A stretch of 64,000 nt of DNA from Arthrobacter globiformis (GTDB lineage Bacteria > Actinomycetota > Actinomycetes > Actinomycetales > Micrococcaceae), in assembly GCF_030818015.1 (NCBI RefSeq), contig NZ_JAUSZX010000001.1, positions 4,402,001 to 4,466,000 of the forward strand, given 5' to 3'. The stretch's first letter is position 1. Each line of letters opens with the position of its first letter. Below, one piece after another: positions 8,617 to 17,358 of this stretch. The notes under the pieces are model-generated. The model was not told the DNA's origin and ran no database searches. It saw only the letters and a list, made by a program, of their open reading frames with translations. The position numbers and the translations under genes were made by a program.

Positions 8617-9228
8617 CTAGCGGGAGAGCTTCTGGGTGTCGGGTTCCGGGTCGCCGATGTGGCCCGGCGCGTTGGCCGCCAGGACCCGCTGGACGAAAGC
8701 GCAGTACTCCTCCATGTAGTGGCGCAGGAAGGCCTCAGTGGATTCGTCCTTGACCTCGCCGTCGCTGCCGAAGACGTCCGGGTTGAACTTGACGTAGGCC
8801 TCGGGGGCGTTCAGCTGCGGGGCATCGAGGAAGCTCAGAACGGCGCGCATGGAGGACTGCATCACCGCAGTGCCGATGCTCCCGGGCGAGGCGCCGATGA
8901 TGCCGGTGGGCTTGCGGGCGAACGAGTTGGTGCCCCAGGGCCGGGAGCCCCAGTCGATGGCGTTCTTCAGCGCACCGGGGATGGACCGGTTGTATTCCGG
9001 CGAGACAAAGAGGATGCCGTCGGAGCCTTCGATGGCCTCCTTGAGCGCCCGGCCTTCGGGCGGGAAGTCGGTGTCGTAGTCGTAGCTGTACAGGGGCAGG
9101 TCCTTGATGGGGATCTCGGTGAATTCGAGGTCCCCGGGGGCGAGCCTGATGAGGGCCTTGGAGAGGGTCCGGTTGATAGAGCCGCTGGCCAGGCTCCCTA
9201 CGAAATAGCCGATCTTGTGCGTTGCCAT
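8617..9228 (-). CDS. NADPH-dependent FMN reductase
   Basis: Flavodoxin-fold flavin or azo/quinone reductase (203 residues). The phosphate-binding loop GSLASGSINRTLSKAL lies at the N-terminus, followed by SPEYNRSIPGALKNAIDW, the signature of the NADPH-dependent FMN reductase family. The start at 9228 has AGGAA 8 bases upstream; the longer open frame to 9342 lacks a site. The gene converges on the carboxyltransferase gene with only 13 bases between the stops, and is transcribed alone. Confidence 0.88.
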   Translation of the reverse strand: MATHKIGYFVGSLASGSINRTLSKALIRLAPGDLEFTEIPIKDLPLYSYDYDTDFPPEGRALKEAIEGSDGILFVSPEYNRSIPGALKNAIDWGSRPWGTNSFARKPTGIIGASPGSIGTAVMQSSMRAVLSFLDAPQLNAPEAYVKFNPDVFGSDGEVKDESTEAFLRHYMEEYCAFVQRVLAANAPGHIGDPEPDTQKLSR

Positions 9229-9461
9229 AGTGTTGTTCCTTCCCAACAGCCGGCGCGGACCGGCCGGGTAGACGGTGCTAAGGGCGGTGCTGCGGCTGGC
9301 AGCCGCGGGGGCATTTCGGGTGCAACCCCAATAGTTCAACACAGAACAGCACCCCCGGCCAGCGCACAGGCGCCGGTCCTTGACAGTCTGAGTGGTGCGG
9401 TAGCTAGATGAACGTTAAGCGATGGCCCACAGCACACAACCGCAACAGAGGAGCGGCAGTC

Positions 9462-9623
9462 ATGAGCGAGAACCCGGAGTCGCTGCAGCGCATCCACAGC
9501 GAGGCCCCCGCCGAAGGGGATGAAACGGCAGACCCTACCGACATCCGCATGCATTCGCAGGATCCGGCCGAAGGTGCTGACGACGTCGTCGAACCCGCGC
9601 CCAAGCGTGCGGAGACACCCTGA
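9462..9623 (+). CDS. small acidic hypothetical protein
   Basis: A 53-residue, highly acidic, Pro/Ala-rich protein (begins MSENPESLQRIHSEAP). The start is chosen at the ATG preceded by GAGGAG; an upstream in-frame ATG at 9408 lacks a site. No domain or membrane segment is visible and it is probably disordered. It precedes the Na+/H+ antiporter gene by 56 bases in the same direction and might be cotranscribed with it. Function unknown. Confidence 0.5.
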   Translation: MSENPESLQRIHSEAPAEGDETADPTDIRMHSQDPAEGADDVVEPAPKRAETP

Positions 9624-9679
9624 GGGAAGTCCCCGTCCCCGCCCGCCGTCGGCCAGTCCGCGGCTGAGAGAATAGCCGC

Positions 9680-11545
9680 ATGGACGTCGCCCTGGGATTG
9701 CTGGCGCTCGCCGCCGTGGTGTGCGCAGTCAGCGCGCTGGGCCGCAAGCTCGATGTGTCGGTCCCGCTGCTCCTGGTGCTCGCCGGGGTGGCCGGCTCCT
9801 TCCTCCCGTTCGTGCCCCGCGTCGACCTCAACCCTGAACTGGTCCTGGTGGGGTTGTTGCCGCCGCTGCTGTACGCCGCCGCCCTGCAGACATCGCTGTA
9901 CGATTTCCGCTCCAACCGACGGGCCATCGGGCTGCTCTCGGTGGGCTACGTCATCTTCGGCACCATCGGGGTGGGCCTGGTGGTCTGGTGGCTGTTCCCG
10001 GAGATACCGCTCGCGGCGGCCATCGCGCTCGCTGCCGTGGTGGCTCCGCCGGATGCGGTGGCCGCCACGGCCATTGCCCGCAAGGTGGGGATGCCGCGCA
10101 GGATCGTCAGCATCCTGGAGGGCGAATCGCTGGTCAACGACGCGACCGCCCTGGTGTGCCTTCGCGCAGCCGTCGCCGCCCTCGCAGGAGCCGTTTCCGT
10201 GCTGGAGATCGGCGCCGACTTCATGCTGGCCGCCGGCGGCGGGCTGGTGGCGGGCCTCGCCGCCGCCTACGTCCTCACCCAGTTGCGCCTGCGGATCCGC
10301 AACGTTGCCATCAATACCACGACGTCGCTGATGGCACCCTTCGTGGCGTACCTGCCGGCGGAGGCAATCCATGCGTCCGGCGTCCTGGCCGTGGTGGTGA
10401 CCGGCCTGATCATGGGCACCAAGGCACCCTCCATGCCCAACGGGGCCGCCCGGCAGAGCCAGCGGAGCAACTGGGAGACGGTGCAGTTCCTGCTGGAAAA
10501 TTCAGTGTTCCTCCTCATCGGCCTGCAGGTGCGGACCGTCATAGAGGGCGTCCAGGACGATTCCCTCGGCGCTGCCAGAATCTGGGCGGGCTGCGCGGTG
10601 ATCCTGCTGGCCGTGCTGCTGCTACGGCCGGTCTGGGTCTTTCCGGCGACCTACCTGCCCAGGCTTATCCCGGCCGTCTCCCGGAAGGACCCAGCACCGC
10701 CCTGGCAGTACCCAGCCATCATCTCGTGGGCCGGCATGCGCGGCGTGGTGACGCTCGCCGCAGCCCTCACACTGCCCGAGGACCTGGAGCACCGCACCGT
10801 CCTGATCCTGGCGGCGATGGTGGTGGTGGCCGGCACGCTGGCGCTGCAAGGGTTCACGCTGCCCGCCCTGGTGCGGCTGCTGCGCGTGGAGGGCCCCGAT
10901 CCGGGCGAGGACGCACTCTCCCAGGCGTCCCTGACGCAGCAGGCCACGGCAGCAGGAGTGGAGCGGCTGCACGAACTGCGGACTGACGATGATCCGCCAG
11001 AGGTGGTGGCCATGCTCAAGCGAAGGACGCTGGAGCGGGGGCTGGCAGCGTGGGAACGCCTGGGCAGGCCGACGGCGGAGGCGGCCACTCCCAGCCAGCG
11101 TTATGCCCAGCTGCGGCTGGCCATGCTCGAGGCGGAACGGGCGAAGGTCCTCGAACTTAGGAACGGCGGGAACTACGCCCACGAGGTCCTGAGCAGCGTC
11201 CTGGAGCGGCTCGACGTCGAGGAGTCGATGCTGGACGCCGTCATCGAGGAGGCTGACGTTTCCGGCTCCCGCGCCGTCGCCAGGCCGGGAGGCGACTGCG
11301 CACATCTGGAGTCGGCACGCGATCCCGAGGTTCCCCGCGACGCACGCTGTGACGCCTGCGCCCGCGAAGGGACCGTCACGGTGCACCTGCGGATGTGCCT
11401 GGAGTGCGGGAACGTGGCCTGCTGTGATTCCTCGCCCGCCACCCACGCGTCCCGGCATTTCAAGGCCACCGGGCACCCGGTCATGCGCAGCATCGAACCG
11501 GGTGAGGACTGGCGGTGGTGCTACGTGGACGATCTCCTCGGATGA
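9680..11545 (+). CDS. CPA1-type Na+/H+ antiporter with C-terminal UBP zinc finger
   Basis: Monovalent cation/proton antiporter (621 residues). Residues about 1-400 form some twelve membrane helices with the NhaP-type motifs PPLLYAAALQ, PPDAVAATAIARK and EGESLVNDATALV (the paired acidic site). A hydrophilic tail contains a helical segment and then a Cys/His cluster (about 540-621: CAHL, CDAC, CLECGNVACCD, THASRHFKATGHPV) typical of the UBP (ubiquitin-hydrolase-type) zinc finger. The fusion recurs in actinobacteria; the role of the finger in bacteria is unclear and may be binding of a free C-terminus (inference from eukaryotic UBP fingers). Confidence 0.88.
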   Translation: MDVALGLLALAAVVCAVSALGRKLDVSVPLLLVLAGVAGSFLPFVPRVDLNPELVLVGLLPPLLYAAALQTSLYDFRSNRRAIGLLSVGYVIFGTIGVGLVVWWLFPEIPLAAAIALAAVVAPPDAVAATAIARKVGMPRRIVSILEGESLVNDATALVCLRAAVAALAGAVSVLEIGADFMLAAGGGLVAGLAAAYVLTQLRLRIRNVAINTTTSLMAPFVAYLPAEAIHASGVLAVVVTGLIMGTKAPSMPNGAARQSQRSNWETVQFLLENSVFLLIGLQVRTVIEGVQDDSLGAARIWAGCAVILLAVLLLRPVWVFPATYLPRLIPAVSRKDPAPPWQYPAIISWAGMRGVVTLAAALTLPEDLEHRTVLILAAMVVVAGTLALQGFTLPALVRLLRVEGPDPGEDALSQASLTQQATAAGVERLHELRTDDDPPEVVAMLKRRTLERGLAAWERLGRPTAEAATPSQRYAQLRLAMLEAERAKVLELRNGGNYAHEVLSSVLERLDVEESMLDAVIEEADVSGSRAVARPGGDCAHLESARDPEVPRDARCDACAREGTVTVHLRMCLECGNVACCDSSPATHASRHFKATGHPVMRSIEPGEDWRWCYVDDLLG

Positions 11546-11697
11546 CGGGGCCGGATAGCCCGGGGCGGGGACAATTTAGCCCAACCGATCTAACAGCCCC
11601 CTAACCTGCCGTTAATCCGGCGGCGGGAGACTGGAGACCTTGGGCTCCTGCGACTTCGTGGGCCCGAAGAATGGCAGCGACGTGGCACGCTAGGCGT

Positions 11698-12057
11698 TCA
11701 TGTGCTTTCCACTCCGGGTGCAGCCGGCACAGTTACGCCGGCAATGTCCGACGCCGGGGTCAGGATCCACCGCTCCCCGTCCTGTTCGTAGCTGATCACC
11801 ATGGACGCGGCGGCAGTGCTTGCTGCGTCCATCGCGAGCAGCAGTGCCGCCTGCATGCGCCGGGCATGCCCGAACCTGGCGTTCGCCGTGCCCTCGAGGT
11901 CGCTGTTGTCAATGAGAATATAGGCCCTGCCCTCAGCCACCGCCCGGATCGAATACCCGCGCTCCTCGTGAACCGATCCGCGGGACGAGGCAATCTCCGT
12001 GACCCTGTCGGCCCGCACCAGGCTATGGCTGATCGTGCGGATCCACACGTCACCCAT
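11698..12057 (-). CDS. hypothetical protein, 119 residues
   Basis: Begins MGDVWIRTISHSLVRAD after AAAGGAG, which fixes the start at 12057. The N-terminal 50 residues look like a short beta-rich module (WIRTISHSLVRADRVTEI, YSIRAVAEGRAYILID), followed by an Ala-rich helix (HARRMQAALLLAMDAAS) and a beta segment (SMVISYEQDGERWILTP). It has no Cys and no membrane segment. I do not recognise the family. It is a monocistronic gene, with the ABC exporter gene divergent from it. Confidence 0.65.
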   Translation of the reverse strand: MGDVWIRTISHSLVRADRVTEIASSRGSVHEERGYSIRAVAEGRAYILIDNSDLEGTANARFGHARRMQAALLLAMDAASTAAASMVISYEQDGERWILTPASDIAGVTVPAAPGVEST

Positions 12058-12178
12058 GGGGTCTCCTTTGCTGCCGTGCGGGCTGGAATTGCCTCTACTT
12101 GCAAACGGTAGTCCGTGACAGCCCGGATGTAAGCCCCCCAAAACGGTCCGGCCGCCGTCGTGCTCCAAACCGCCAGCA

Positions 12179-12222
12179 AGTTTTCCCCAAGCTCCGGGAG
12201 AGTTTTCCCAAAGCTCCGTAAG
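12179..12222. repeat. two tandem 22-base direct repeats upstream of the ABC exporter
   Basis: Two adjacent 22-base units (12179-12200 and 12201-12222) share AGTTTTCCC, then AAGCTCCG, with about four mismatches. They lie between divergent genes (starts 12057 and 12274), 52 bases ahead of the exporter start, the position expected for an activator or response-regulator site that uses direct repeats. Confidence 0.45.
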
Positions 12223-12273
12223 AAATAGTGAGCCGGACCAGGGATTATCCCTGGACGGTTCTTAGGGGCAGAG

Positions 12274-14115
12274 ATGTTTCAAACCTTTTGGCGGTTCCGC
12301 GGGGCGATAGCCCCGCATATCTGGGCACTGGGGGGCGGCGCGCTGCTGGTGGTCTTCGTCGCCGCCATGGAGGTGGCCCTGCCGTGGCCCATGAAAGTCA
12401 TCGTCGACGACGTGCTGCAGCCGACGGGCAGCTCCCAGGCCCACGAGATGCCGGCCTTCCTTGGCCTGGCTGGCCTGAGCCGGCTCCAGTTGCTCCTGCT
12501 CGCCGCCTCGGCGCTTCTGGCAATGACAGTGCTCAATGCGGGGGCGGACTACCTCGGCACCCGACTGCTTAATGGGGTGGGTGAGAGGGCGATGGCCACG
12601 ATCCGGGCCGAGGTCTTCACCCATCTGCAACGACTGTCACTGGCCTTCCACGATAAACAGCGACTGGGCGACCTCGTTACCCGCACCACCACGGACGTCG
12701 ACTACGTGCGCGCCCTCATGGTGTCGATCCTGTCCGTGCTGCTGCCCAATATCTTCATCCTGGGGTTCGTCATCACGATTTGTGTGCTGATCGACCCAAC
12801 CTTTGCGCTGATCGGCCTGGCGGTGTCGCCGTTGCTGTTCATTACGGTGCTGTTCTACCGGCGCCGCATCAAGCGTGCGTCGAAGGAGGCCCGGAGCAGG
12901 GACAGCGACATCGCGGCGGCGATGTCGGAGACGTTCGCCTCGGTCCGGGTGATGCAGACCTATACGAGCGAAGCGCGCCACGAGGAGGACTTCCGCACCC
13001 GCAATGACGGACGGCGTGACGCCGGCCTGAGGGTCATCCGTCTGCAGTCCATGTTCTCGCCGTTGGTGGACATCATCGCAACCCTGGGGACAGTGCTGGT
13101 CCTCTGGATCGGCGCCCAGCGGGTGTTGGACGGGACCCTGACGCTGGGCCTGCTGCTCGTGTTCCTCGCCTATCTCAAGGCCATGTACTCCCCCATGAAG
13201 TCGCTGGCCAAGCTCACCACCGTCATCAGCCGCGGCCAGGCCAGCGCAGAGCGCATCCAGGAAATTCTGGACACCGCGCCGGCCATCTCGGATCGGCCCG
13301 GCGCACGGCCGGCCCCGCGGCTGGCCGGTGCGGTGGAACTGCGCTCGGTGAGCTTCGGCTACCAGGGGGACCGGCATGTGCTGCACGGGATCGACTTCAA
13401 GGCGGAGCCTGGCAGCGTCGTGGCGATCACGGGCCCGACGGGCGCCGGCAAGTCGTCCATCGTCAGCCTTATACCGCGGCTCTACGACGCCGCCGAGGGG
13501 GAAGTCCTCCTTGACGGCATCGATGTGCGGGACCTGCAGGTGGCCACGGTGCGCCGGCAGATATCCATGGTGCTGCAGGAATCGATTCTGTTCCGCGGGA
13601 CCATCTACGAGAACATCGCCTACGGCTCGGAGGGCGTCAGCAGGGAGCAGGTCCTGGCCGCGGCCGAGGCCGCCCACGTGGACGAGTTCGTCCGCAACCT
13701 GCCCCTGGGATACGACACCCCGGTGGCCGAGCGGGGTGTCACGCTCTCCGGCGGGCAGCGCCAGCGCATCGCCATCGCCCGGGCGCTGGTCCGCGACACC
13801 CCCGTCGTTATCCTCGATGAACCGACGTCCGGCCTGGACTCGATCTCGGAGCAATACGTCATGCGCGGCCTGGAGCGGCTCATGGCGGGGCGCACGGTGA
13901 TCGTCATCGCGCACCGGCTGTCGACGCTAAAACGCGCCGACCGGATCTACGTGCTGGACAAGGGGCGGATCGTCGAAAGCGGCAGGCACGGCGAACTCGC
14001 CGCGGCGGGCGGGCTCTACAGCCGGCTGGACAGCCTGCAGCATGCCAACGACGCCCAGGCTCTCACCCTGGTTCCTGCCGAAAACGGCAGCCTTCAGGCG
14101 GAGACGAGCGCATGA
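12274..14115 (+). CDS. ABC exporter, fused permease and ATPase (MsbA/LmrA type)
   Basis: Half-transporter (613 residues) acting as a dimer in the cytoplasmic membrane. Six helices occupy about residues 15-300 and include the first-loop LQRLSLAFHDKQRLGDLVTR region typical of lipid/multidrug exporters. The ATPase has Walker A GPTGAGKSS (about 387-395), Q-loop, signature LSGGQRQRIAIARAL (about 491) and Walker B VVILDEPTSG. The substrate cannot be told. The NUDIX gene starts inside the last codons (ATGA overlap), so both are translationally coupled. Confidence 0.92.
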   Translation: MFQTFWRFRGAIAPHIWALGGGALLVVFVAAMEVALPWPMKVIVDDVLQPTGSSQAHEMPAFLGLAGLSRLQLLLLAASALLAMTVLNAGADYLGTRLLNGVGERAMATIRAEVFTHLQRLSLAFHDKQRLGDLVTRTTTDVDYVRALMVSILSVLLPNIFILGFVITICVLIDPTFALIGLAVSPLLFITVLFYRRRIKRASKEARSRDSDIAAAMSETFASVRVMQTYTSEARHEEDFRTRNDGRRDAGLRVIRLQSMFSPLVDIIATLGTVLVLWIGAQRVLDGTLTLGLLLVFLAYLKAMYSPMKSLAKLTTVISRGQASAERIQEILDTAPAISDRPGARPAPRLAGAVELRSVSFGYQGDRHVLHGIDFKAEPGSVVAITGPTGAGKSSIVSLIPRLYDAAEGEVLLDGIDVRDLQVATVRRQISMVLQESILFRGTIYENIAYGSEGVSREQVLAAAEAAHVDEFVRNLPLGYDTPVAERGVTLSGGQRQRIAIARALVRDTPVVILDEPTSGLDSISEQYVMRGLERLMAGRTVIVIAHRLSTLKRADRIYVLDKGRIVESGRHGELAAAGGLYSRLDSLQHANDAQALTLVPAENGSLQAETSA

Positions 14116-15053
14116 GCAGGACGAAGCCCCCGACGTATGGTGCGCTGCCTTGGCGGATCGGAAAGAAGGGGGCTCTTGAAGTGCTCCTGATCCACCGTCC
14201 GGCCCACGGCGACTGGTCCATTCCCAAGGGCAAGGCGGACCCGGGGGAAACGGGCCGGGAATGCGCAGAACGCGAGGTGCGGGAGGAAACAGGTCTGCAG
14301 TGCCGCCTGGGCGCGGAACTGCCCAGCATCCGCTATGAGGACAGCAAGCGCAGAATCAAAAGCATCCGTTACTGGGCTGCCGCGGCGGGGCCGGGCCGCT
14401 TCACTCCCAATGAAGAGGTCGACGCCGTTAGGTGGCTTTCACTGCCGGCGGCCTTGCGCACCGTCACCGAGCCGCGGGACAGGCCCGCCATCATCGCCCT
14501 GGGCACCCTACTCCAGATGGAGCTGGGCATCCGTCCGGCGCCGAAACGGGAGAAAATGCTGCTGCTGGTGCGCGGGGCCGAAATGACGAAACGGGACGAG
14601 TGGGACCCGGCAGCCGGCAGCCGGCCGCTGGCACGGATCGGCGAGCAGGCCGCCAACTCGCTCGCCTCACTCGGAGCGATGTTTGACATCGAACGCATCG
14701 TATCCGCACCCTCGATCCGCTGCGTCGAAACGGTCGCCGAACTCGCACGCCGGGAATCCCTCGTGGTGGAGCATTCAGAGCACCTGACCGGCGGCAGCCT
14801 GGCGGCCACATTGGACCTCATTGCCATGGCCCGCGGGACGGGAACGGTCCTGTGCACGCACGAGGATGTCATGGCGGATATCCTCGCCCACCTGATCCAC
14901 CACGACCGGACGGTCCTGACCAAACGCTTTCGCGTCAGGAAGGGGTCAGCCTGGGTGCTGATCGGCGACCGCACGCGCTACCACTCCGCCTACTATCTGC
15001 CGCTTTCCCCGGCGGACCTCAGCACCCCAGTGGACCTCCGCGCCGCCGTGTAG
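14112..15053 (+). CDS. NUDIX hydrolase fused to a degenerate histidine-phosphatase domain (MutT1-like)
   Basis: Two-domain protein of the mycobacterial MutT1 layout (313 residues): NUDIX hydrolase (residues about 5-140), then a histidine phosphatase-like domain (about 145-300). The NUDIX box is complete (starts G40, GKADPGETGRE then REVREETGL). In MutT1 the second domain opens with an R-H-A/G motif whose His is phosphorylated; here it reads LLVRGAEMTKR (R154-G155-A156), so the nucleophilic His is missing, although the later His in CTHEDV remains. The first step on 8-oxo-dGTP-type nucleotides or diadenosine polyphosphates may be intact while the phosphatase step is probably lost (inference). 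Confidence 0.88.
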   Translation: MSRTKPPTYGALPWRIGKKGALEVLLIHRPAHGDWSIPKGKADPGETGRECAEREVREETGLQCRLGAELPSIRYEDSKRRIKSIRYWAAAAGPGRFTPNEEVDAVRWLSLPAALRTVTEPRDRPAIIALGTLLQMELGIRPAPKREKMLLLVRGAEMTKRDEWDPAAGSRPLARIGEQAANSLASLGAMFDIERIVSAPSIRCVETVAELARRESLVVEHSEHLTGGSLAATLDLIAMARGTGTVLCTHEDVMADILAHLIHHDRTVLTKRFRVRKGSAWVLIGDRTRYHSAYYLPLSPADLSTPVDLRAAV

Positions 15054-15092
15054 CACCGTGTGCCCGAGTTGCGGCGGGCGTACGCTCAGACA

Positions 15093-15416
15093 GTGGACAT
15101 TGTGGAGTTCCTGTCCGCGCGCATCGCCGAAGACGAGGCCGTGGCCCGCAAGCTGCTCGACGACCGCACGACGTCGGAATCGGGCAAGTGGTACGAACGC
15201 CGCCTGCTGCTGGAGTGCGAAGCCAAGCGGCGCCTGATCGGCATCGTCGAGGCGGCCAGGCAGACGGCGCTGGCCACGCTCGTCAGCGATCCCTTCGGCG
15301 ACGAGACCGAGTGGATTCCGCAGGCGCTGGAATGGACCACCCTGTCACTCAATGCGCTGGCGGTCCCCTACAGTGACCATCCTGACTTCAACCGGGACTG
15401 GCTCTGGTCCCCGTAG
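15093..15416 (+). CDS. DUF6221-family protein
   Basis: Small soluble alpha-helical protein of about 107 residues, matching the actinobacterial DUF6221 pattern: VEFLSARIAEDEAVARKLL, then LLECEAKRRLIGIVE and a C-terminal WxPxxLxWTxLSLNALAxPYSDHPDF-like end. The function is unknown; members are common in actinobacteria and their phages. The start is placed at GTG 15093, where the family usually begins (DIVEFL); GTG 15060 is possible and neither has a good ribosome site. It follows the NUDIX gene by 39 bases. Confidence 0.7.
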   Translation: MDIVEFLSARIAEDEAVARKLLDDRTTSESGKWYERRLLLECEAKRRLIGIVEAARQTALATLVSDPFGDETEWIPQALEWTTLSLNALAVPYSDHPDFNRDWLWSP

Positions 15417-15436
15417 TCCCCTAGCCGGGGAACGGT

Positions 15437-16303
15437 TCACGTGTTGCCCAGGATGCGGCGAGCGTCGGCCTGGGCGTCCACCTCCTGCTGTGACACTACG
15501 GATCCGCTGATGTACCCCGCGCGGGACATCATGGCCCGCAGTTCGGCCACTGTGTAGGGGATCCGGCGCCGGTGTGCCATGGCGTGGCAGTTGGGGCACA
15601 GCGGAACAAGATCCCCCAAAGGATCCAGCTCGTAGCCGGGTCCCAGCTGGGCTGCCGGCACCAGGTGATGGACATGAATGAAGCCCTCGCCTTCCGGGCC
15701 GTAGGCGGCCTCAAAGGAAAACCCGCAGGCGGCGCACGACGTGCCGTGGTGCGCAAGGCAGACCCGCCGGGCATGGGGGTTGCGCTCGTACCGGTTCACG
15801 CCCACCCGGATCAGGGCGTCCTGCGGCAGGGTGCCGGGCACGGGAAGAACCGGATCGTACTCGTCGGCAGGCAGCCACTCGGCCCAGAGCTCCCGGATGG
15901 CTCGCGCCTGTTCCTCCGGGACCGGCTGGAACGTGCCTGCGGCCGCGGCAGCAGCCCAGTCCGTCAGCGGCGCGCGGGCTGCGAGAATGTCCACCGGGAC
16001 CTGGTCTCCCAGCGGCAGCAGCACGTCAAAGTCCACGTCAATACAGGTCCGGGTCCCGTGTTCCAGCTCCGGCCCGGTAACCAGATATGGCACGGAGGCG
16101 ACCACTCCGTGGCCGATCAGCCCGCTTCCCGTCTTTCCGTGCAGCAAGAGCCAGGCATCCGCTCCCGGCGCTGGCTGGGTGCCGGTTCCGGTGGGCCACG
16201 CGCGCCGGTGCACGCCGGCAGCGCCCAGCTCATCAACGACCCGCGAATAGGCCGGCCAGGTATCGCCTACGCCCGGGTTCCAGCCCAGCAGAACAGCCAT
16301 CAT
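15437..16303 (-). CDS. HNH endonuclease with a PUA/EVE-like N-terminal domain
   Basis: Two-part protein (288 residues). The C-terminal HNH nuclease carries a zinc site C190-x2-C193 and C236-x2-C239, the HVHH metal site (210-213) and the CPNCHAMAHRR helix. The N-terminal part opens with LLGWNPGVGDTWPAY and has HGKTGSGLIGHGVVASVPY, which resembles the small PUA/EVE-like folds that read modified bases in McrA/restriction-type enzymes. A role in cleaving modified or foreign DNA is therefore likely, but no methylase or partner gene is adjacent. It converges on the DUF6221 gene. Confidence 0.8.
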   Translation of the reverse strand: MMAVLLGWNPGVGDTWPAYSRVVDELGAAGVHRRAWPTGTGTQPAPGADAWLLLHGKTGSGLIGHGVVASVPYLVTGPELEHGTRTCIDVDFDVLLPLGDQVPVDILAARAPLTDWAAAAAAGTFQPVPEEQARAIRELWAEWLPADEYDPVLPVPGTLPQDALIRVGVNRYERNPHARRVCLAHHGTSCAACGFSFEAAYGPEGEGFIHVHHLVPAAQLGPGYELDPLGDLVPLCPNCHAMAHRRRIPYTVAELRAMMSRAGYISGSVVSQQEVDAQADARRILGNT

Positions 16304-16330
16304 TCCTTTATCGTGCCACCTGCGAGCGCT

Positions 16331-16930
16331 TCAGGAGGAGCGGTTGCGCAGACGCCGCCACCAGGGCCTTTTGGCTTCCGGGGCAGGTTCCGGCGCAACC
16401 GCGGCCGCCGCAGCACGCCGTTCGCGCCACCGCTGCACCTCGGCGTTTGCGTCACGGGTTTTCGTGACTACCGGCGGCCCGCCCTGCAGCTGGCGGCGGG
16501 CGTCGATGACGCTGGCATTGAAATCCTCGACGATGTCGCGCACCTGCTTTTCCGTGTACTGGGCGTCCAGTTTGGCGTCCAGCTCCGCGTCCTCGGTGCG
16601 CAGCAGGATCGCTTTTGGTCCCAGGCCGCTCAGGTGCTCGCGCTGGATGAGGCCCTTGACCCACCAGTCGGGGTCATATCCATCCCCGAGTCCGGGAATA
16701 GGTTTGCCGGAGTATTTCAGGTTGTCGAACTTCCCCTGCGCCATCGCGTCCCGGATCAGGTACTCGGCCCGCGCTGCGTCGCCGACCTTCCGGCGCTTTT
16801 CCCGCAGTTCGGACTCCGCGGCGGACAGCTCCGCGTCGTCCTCCGCTGTCCCGCCGGAGGACCGGAGGGCACGGAGTTCAGCCGCACGCTCCATCTTCCG
16901 CCTGAAGTAGCCGCCTGCTGCACCCGTCAC
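16331..16930 (-). CDS. DUF1992 (DnaJ homologue C28-like) protein
   Basis: Soluble protein of 199 residues with the conserved DUF1992 core: IRDAMAQGKFDNLKYSGKPIPG (about 60-80) followed by DPDWWVKGLIQRE. Despite the DnaJ C28 name the J domain is absent. The N-terminus is charged and helical (ERAAELRALRSSGG); the C-terminus is basic (KRPWWRRLRNRSS), suggesting contact with nucleic acid or membrane. The function is unknown. GTG start at 16930. Confidence 0.85.
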   Translation of the reverse strand: MTGAAGGYFRRKMERAAELRALRSSGGTAEDDAELSAAESELREKRRKVGDAARAEYLIRDAMAQGKFDNLKYSGKPIPGLGDGYDPDWWVKGLIQREHLSGLGPKAILLRTEDAELDAKLDAQYTEKQVRDIVEDFNASVIDARRQLQGGPPVVTKTRDANAEVQRWRERRAAAAAVAPEPAPEAKRPWWRRLRNRSS

Positions 16931-17053
16931 CTTGTCACCGCCCCTGCCGCCGGACCTTGTCCCGTCTCCAGTATTCCGGCGCGTGCCGGACTCTTCAACG
17001 GAGCGTTGCGTCAGGGAGCGGGTTTCTGGGCAGACAGTTGCAGGGCAAGAACG

Positions 17054-17079
17054 ACGACGGCGGGACCTCCCGCCGTCGT
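17054..17079. repeat. GACGACGGCGGG palindrome, copy 1
   Basis: Inverted repeat: ACGACGGCGGGA and its complement with two bases between. Member of a family found at least seven times here (17054, 18524, 21111, 22494, 23591, 37074, 61573). It sits just after the stop of the small minus-strand gene ending at 17095 and probably terminates it. Confidence 0.85.
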
Positions 17080-17094
17080 ACGGGGGGATTGGGC

Positions 17095-17358
17095 TTACAT
17101 GGGGTCGGGCCAGTTGCCGATACCCGCGCGGGCGGGAACGGCTGCGATCTCGTCGCCTTGCGGACGAATGCCAGCGCCGCCCGGGGCGGCTGCGGCCGGC
17201 CCAGGAACTGGGACCTGTATTGGCCCGGCGGGAACCGTCGCGGTGGAGCGGGGACCGGCTGCTGCGGTCGGACCGGCAGGTTGGTCGGGGACCACCCTCA
17301 CAGGTGCAGTGTTCACAGCCGCCGTTATGACGGGAAGTTCAGACCTCGGAATCTTCAT
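17095..17358 (-). CDS. possible small Pro/Ala-rich protein
   Basis: Open frame of 87 residues starting MKIPRSELPVITAAVN, rich in Pro, Ala and Gly (RVVPDQPAGP, IQVPVPGPAAAAPGG) and ending in GIGNWPDPM. Support is indirect: the stop lies 16 bases before a terminator-like palindrome, as for other genes here, and GAGGG precedes the ATG. There is no recognisable domain and it is probably disordered. It could still be a chance frame in GC-rich DNA. Confidence 0.35.
   Translation of the reverse strand: MKIPRSELPVITAAVNTAPVRVVPDQPAGPTAAAGPRSTATVPAGPIQVPVPGPAAAAPGGAGIRPQGDEIAAVPARAGIGNWPDPM

Noticed and set aside
15437..16303. Defence island around the HNH nuclease
   Set aside because: Neighbours (DUF6221, NUDIX, DUF1992) are not defence genes and no methylase or helicase is present.
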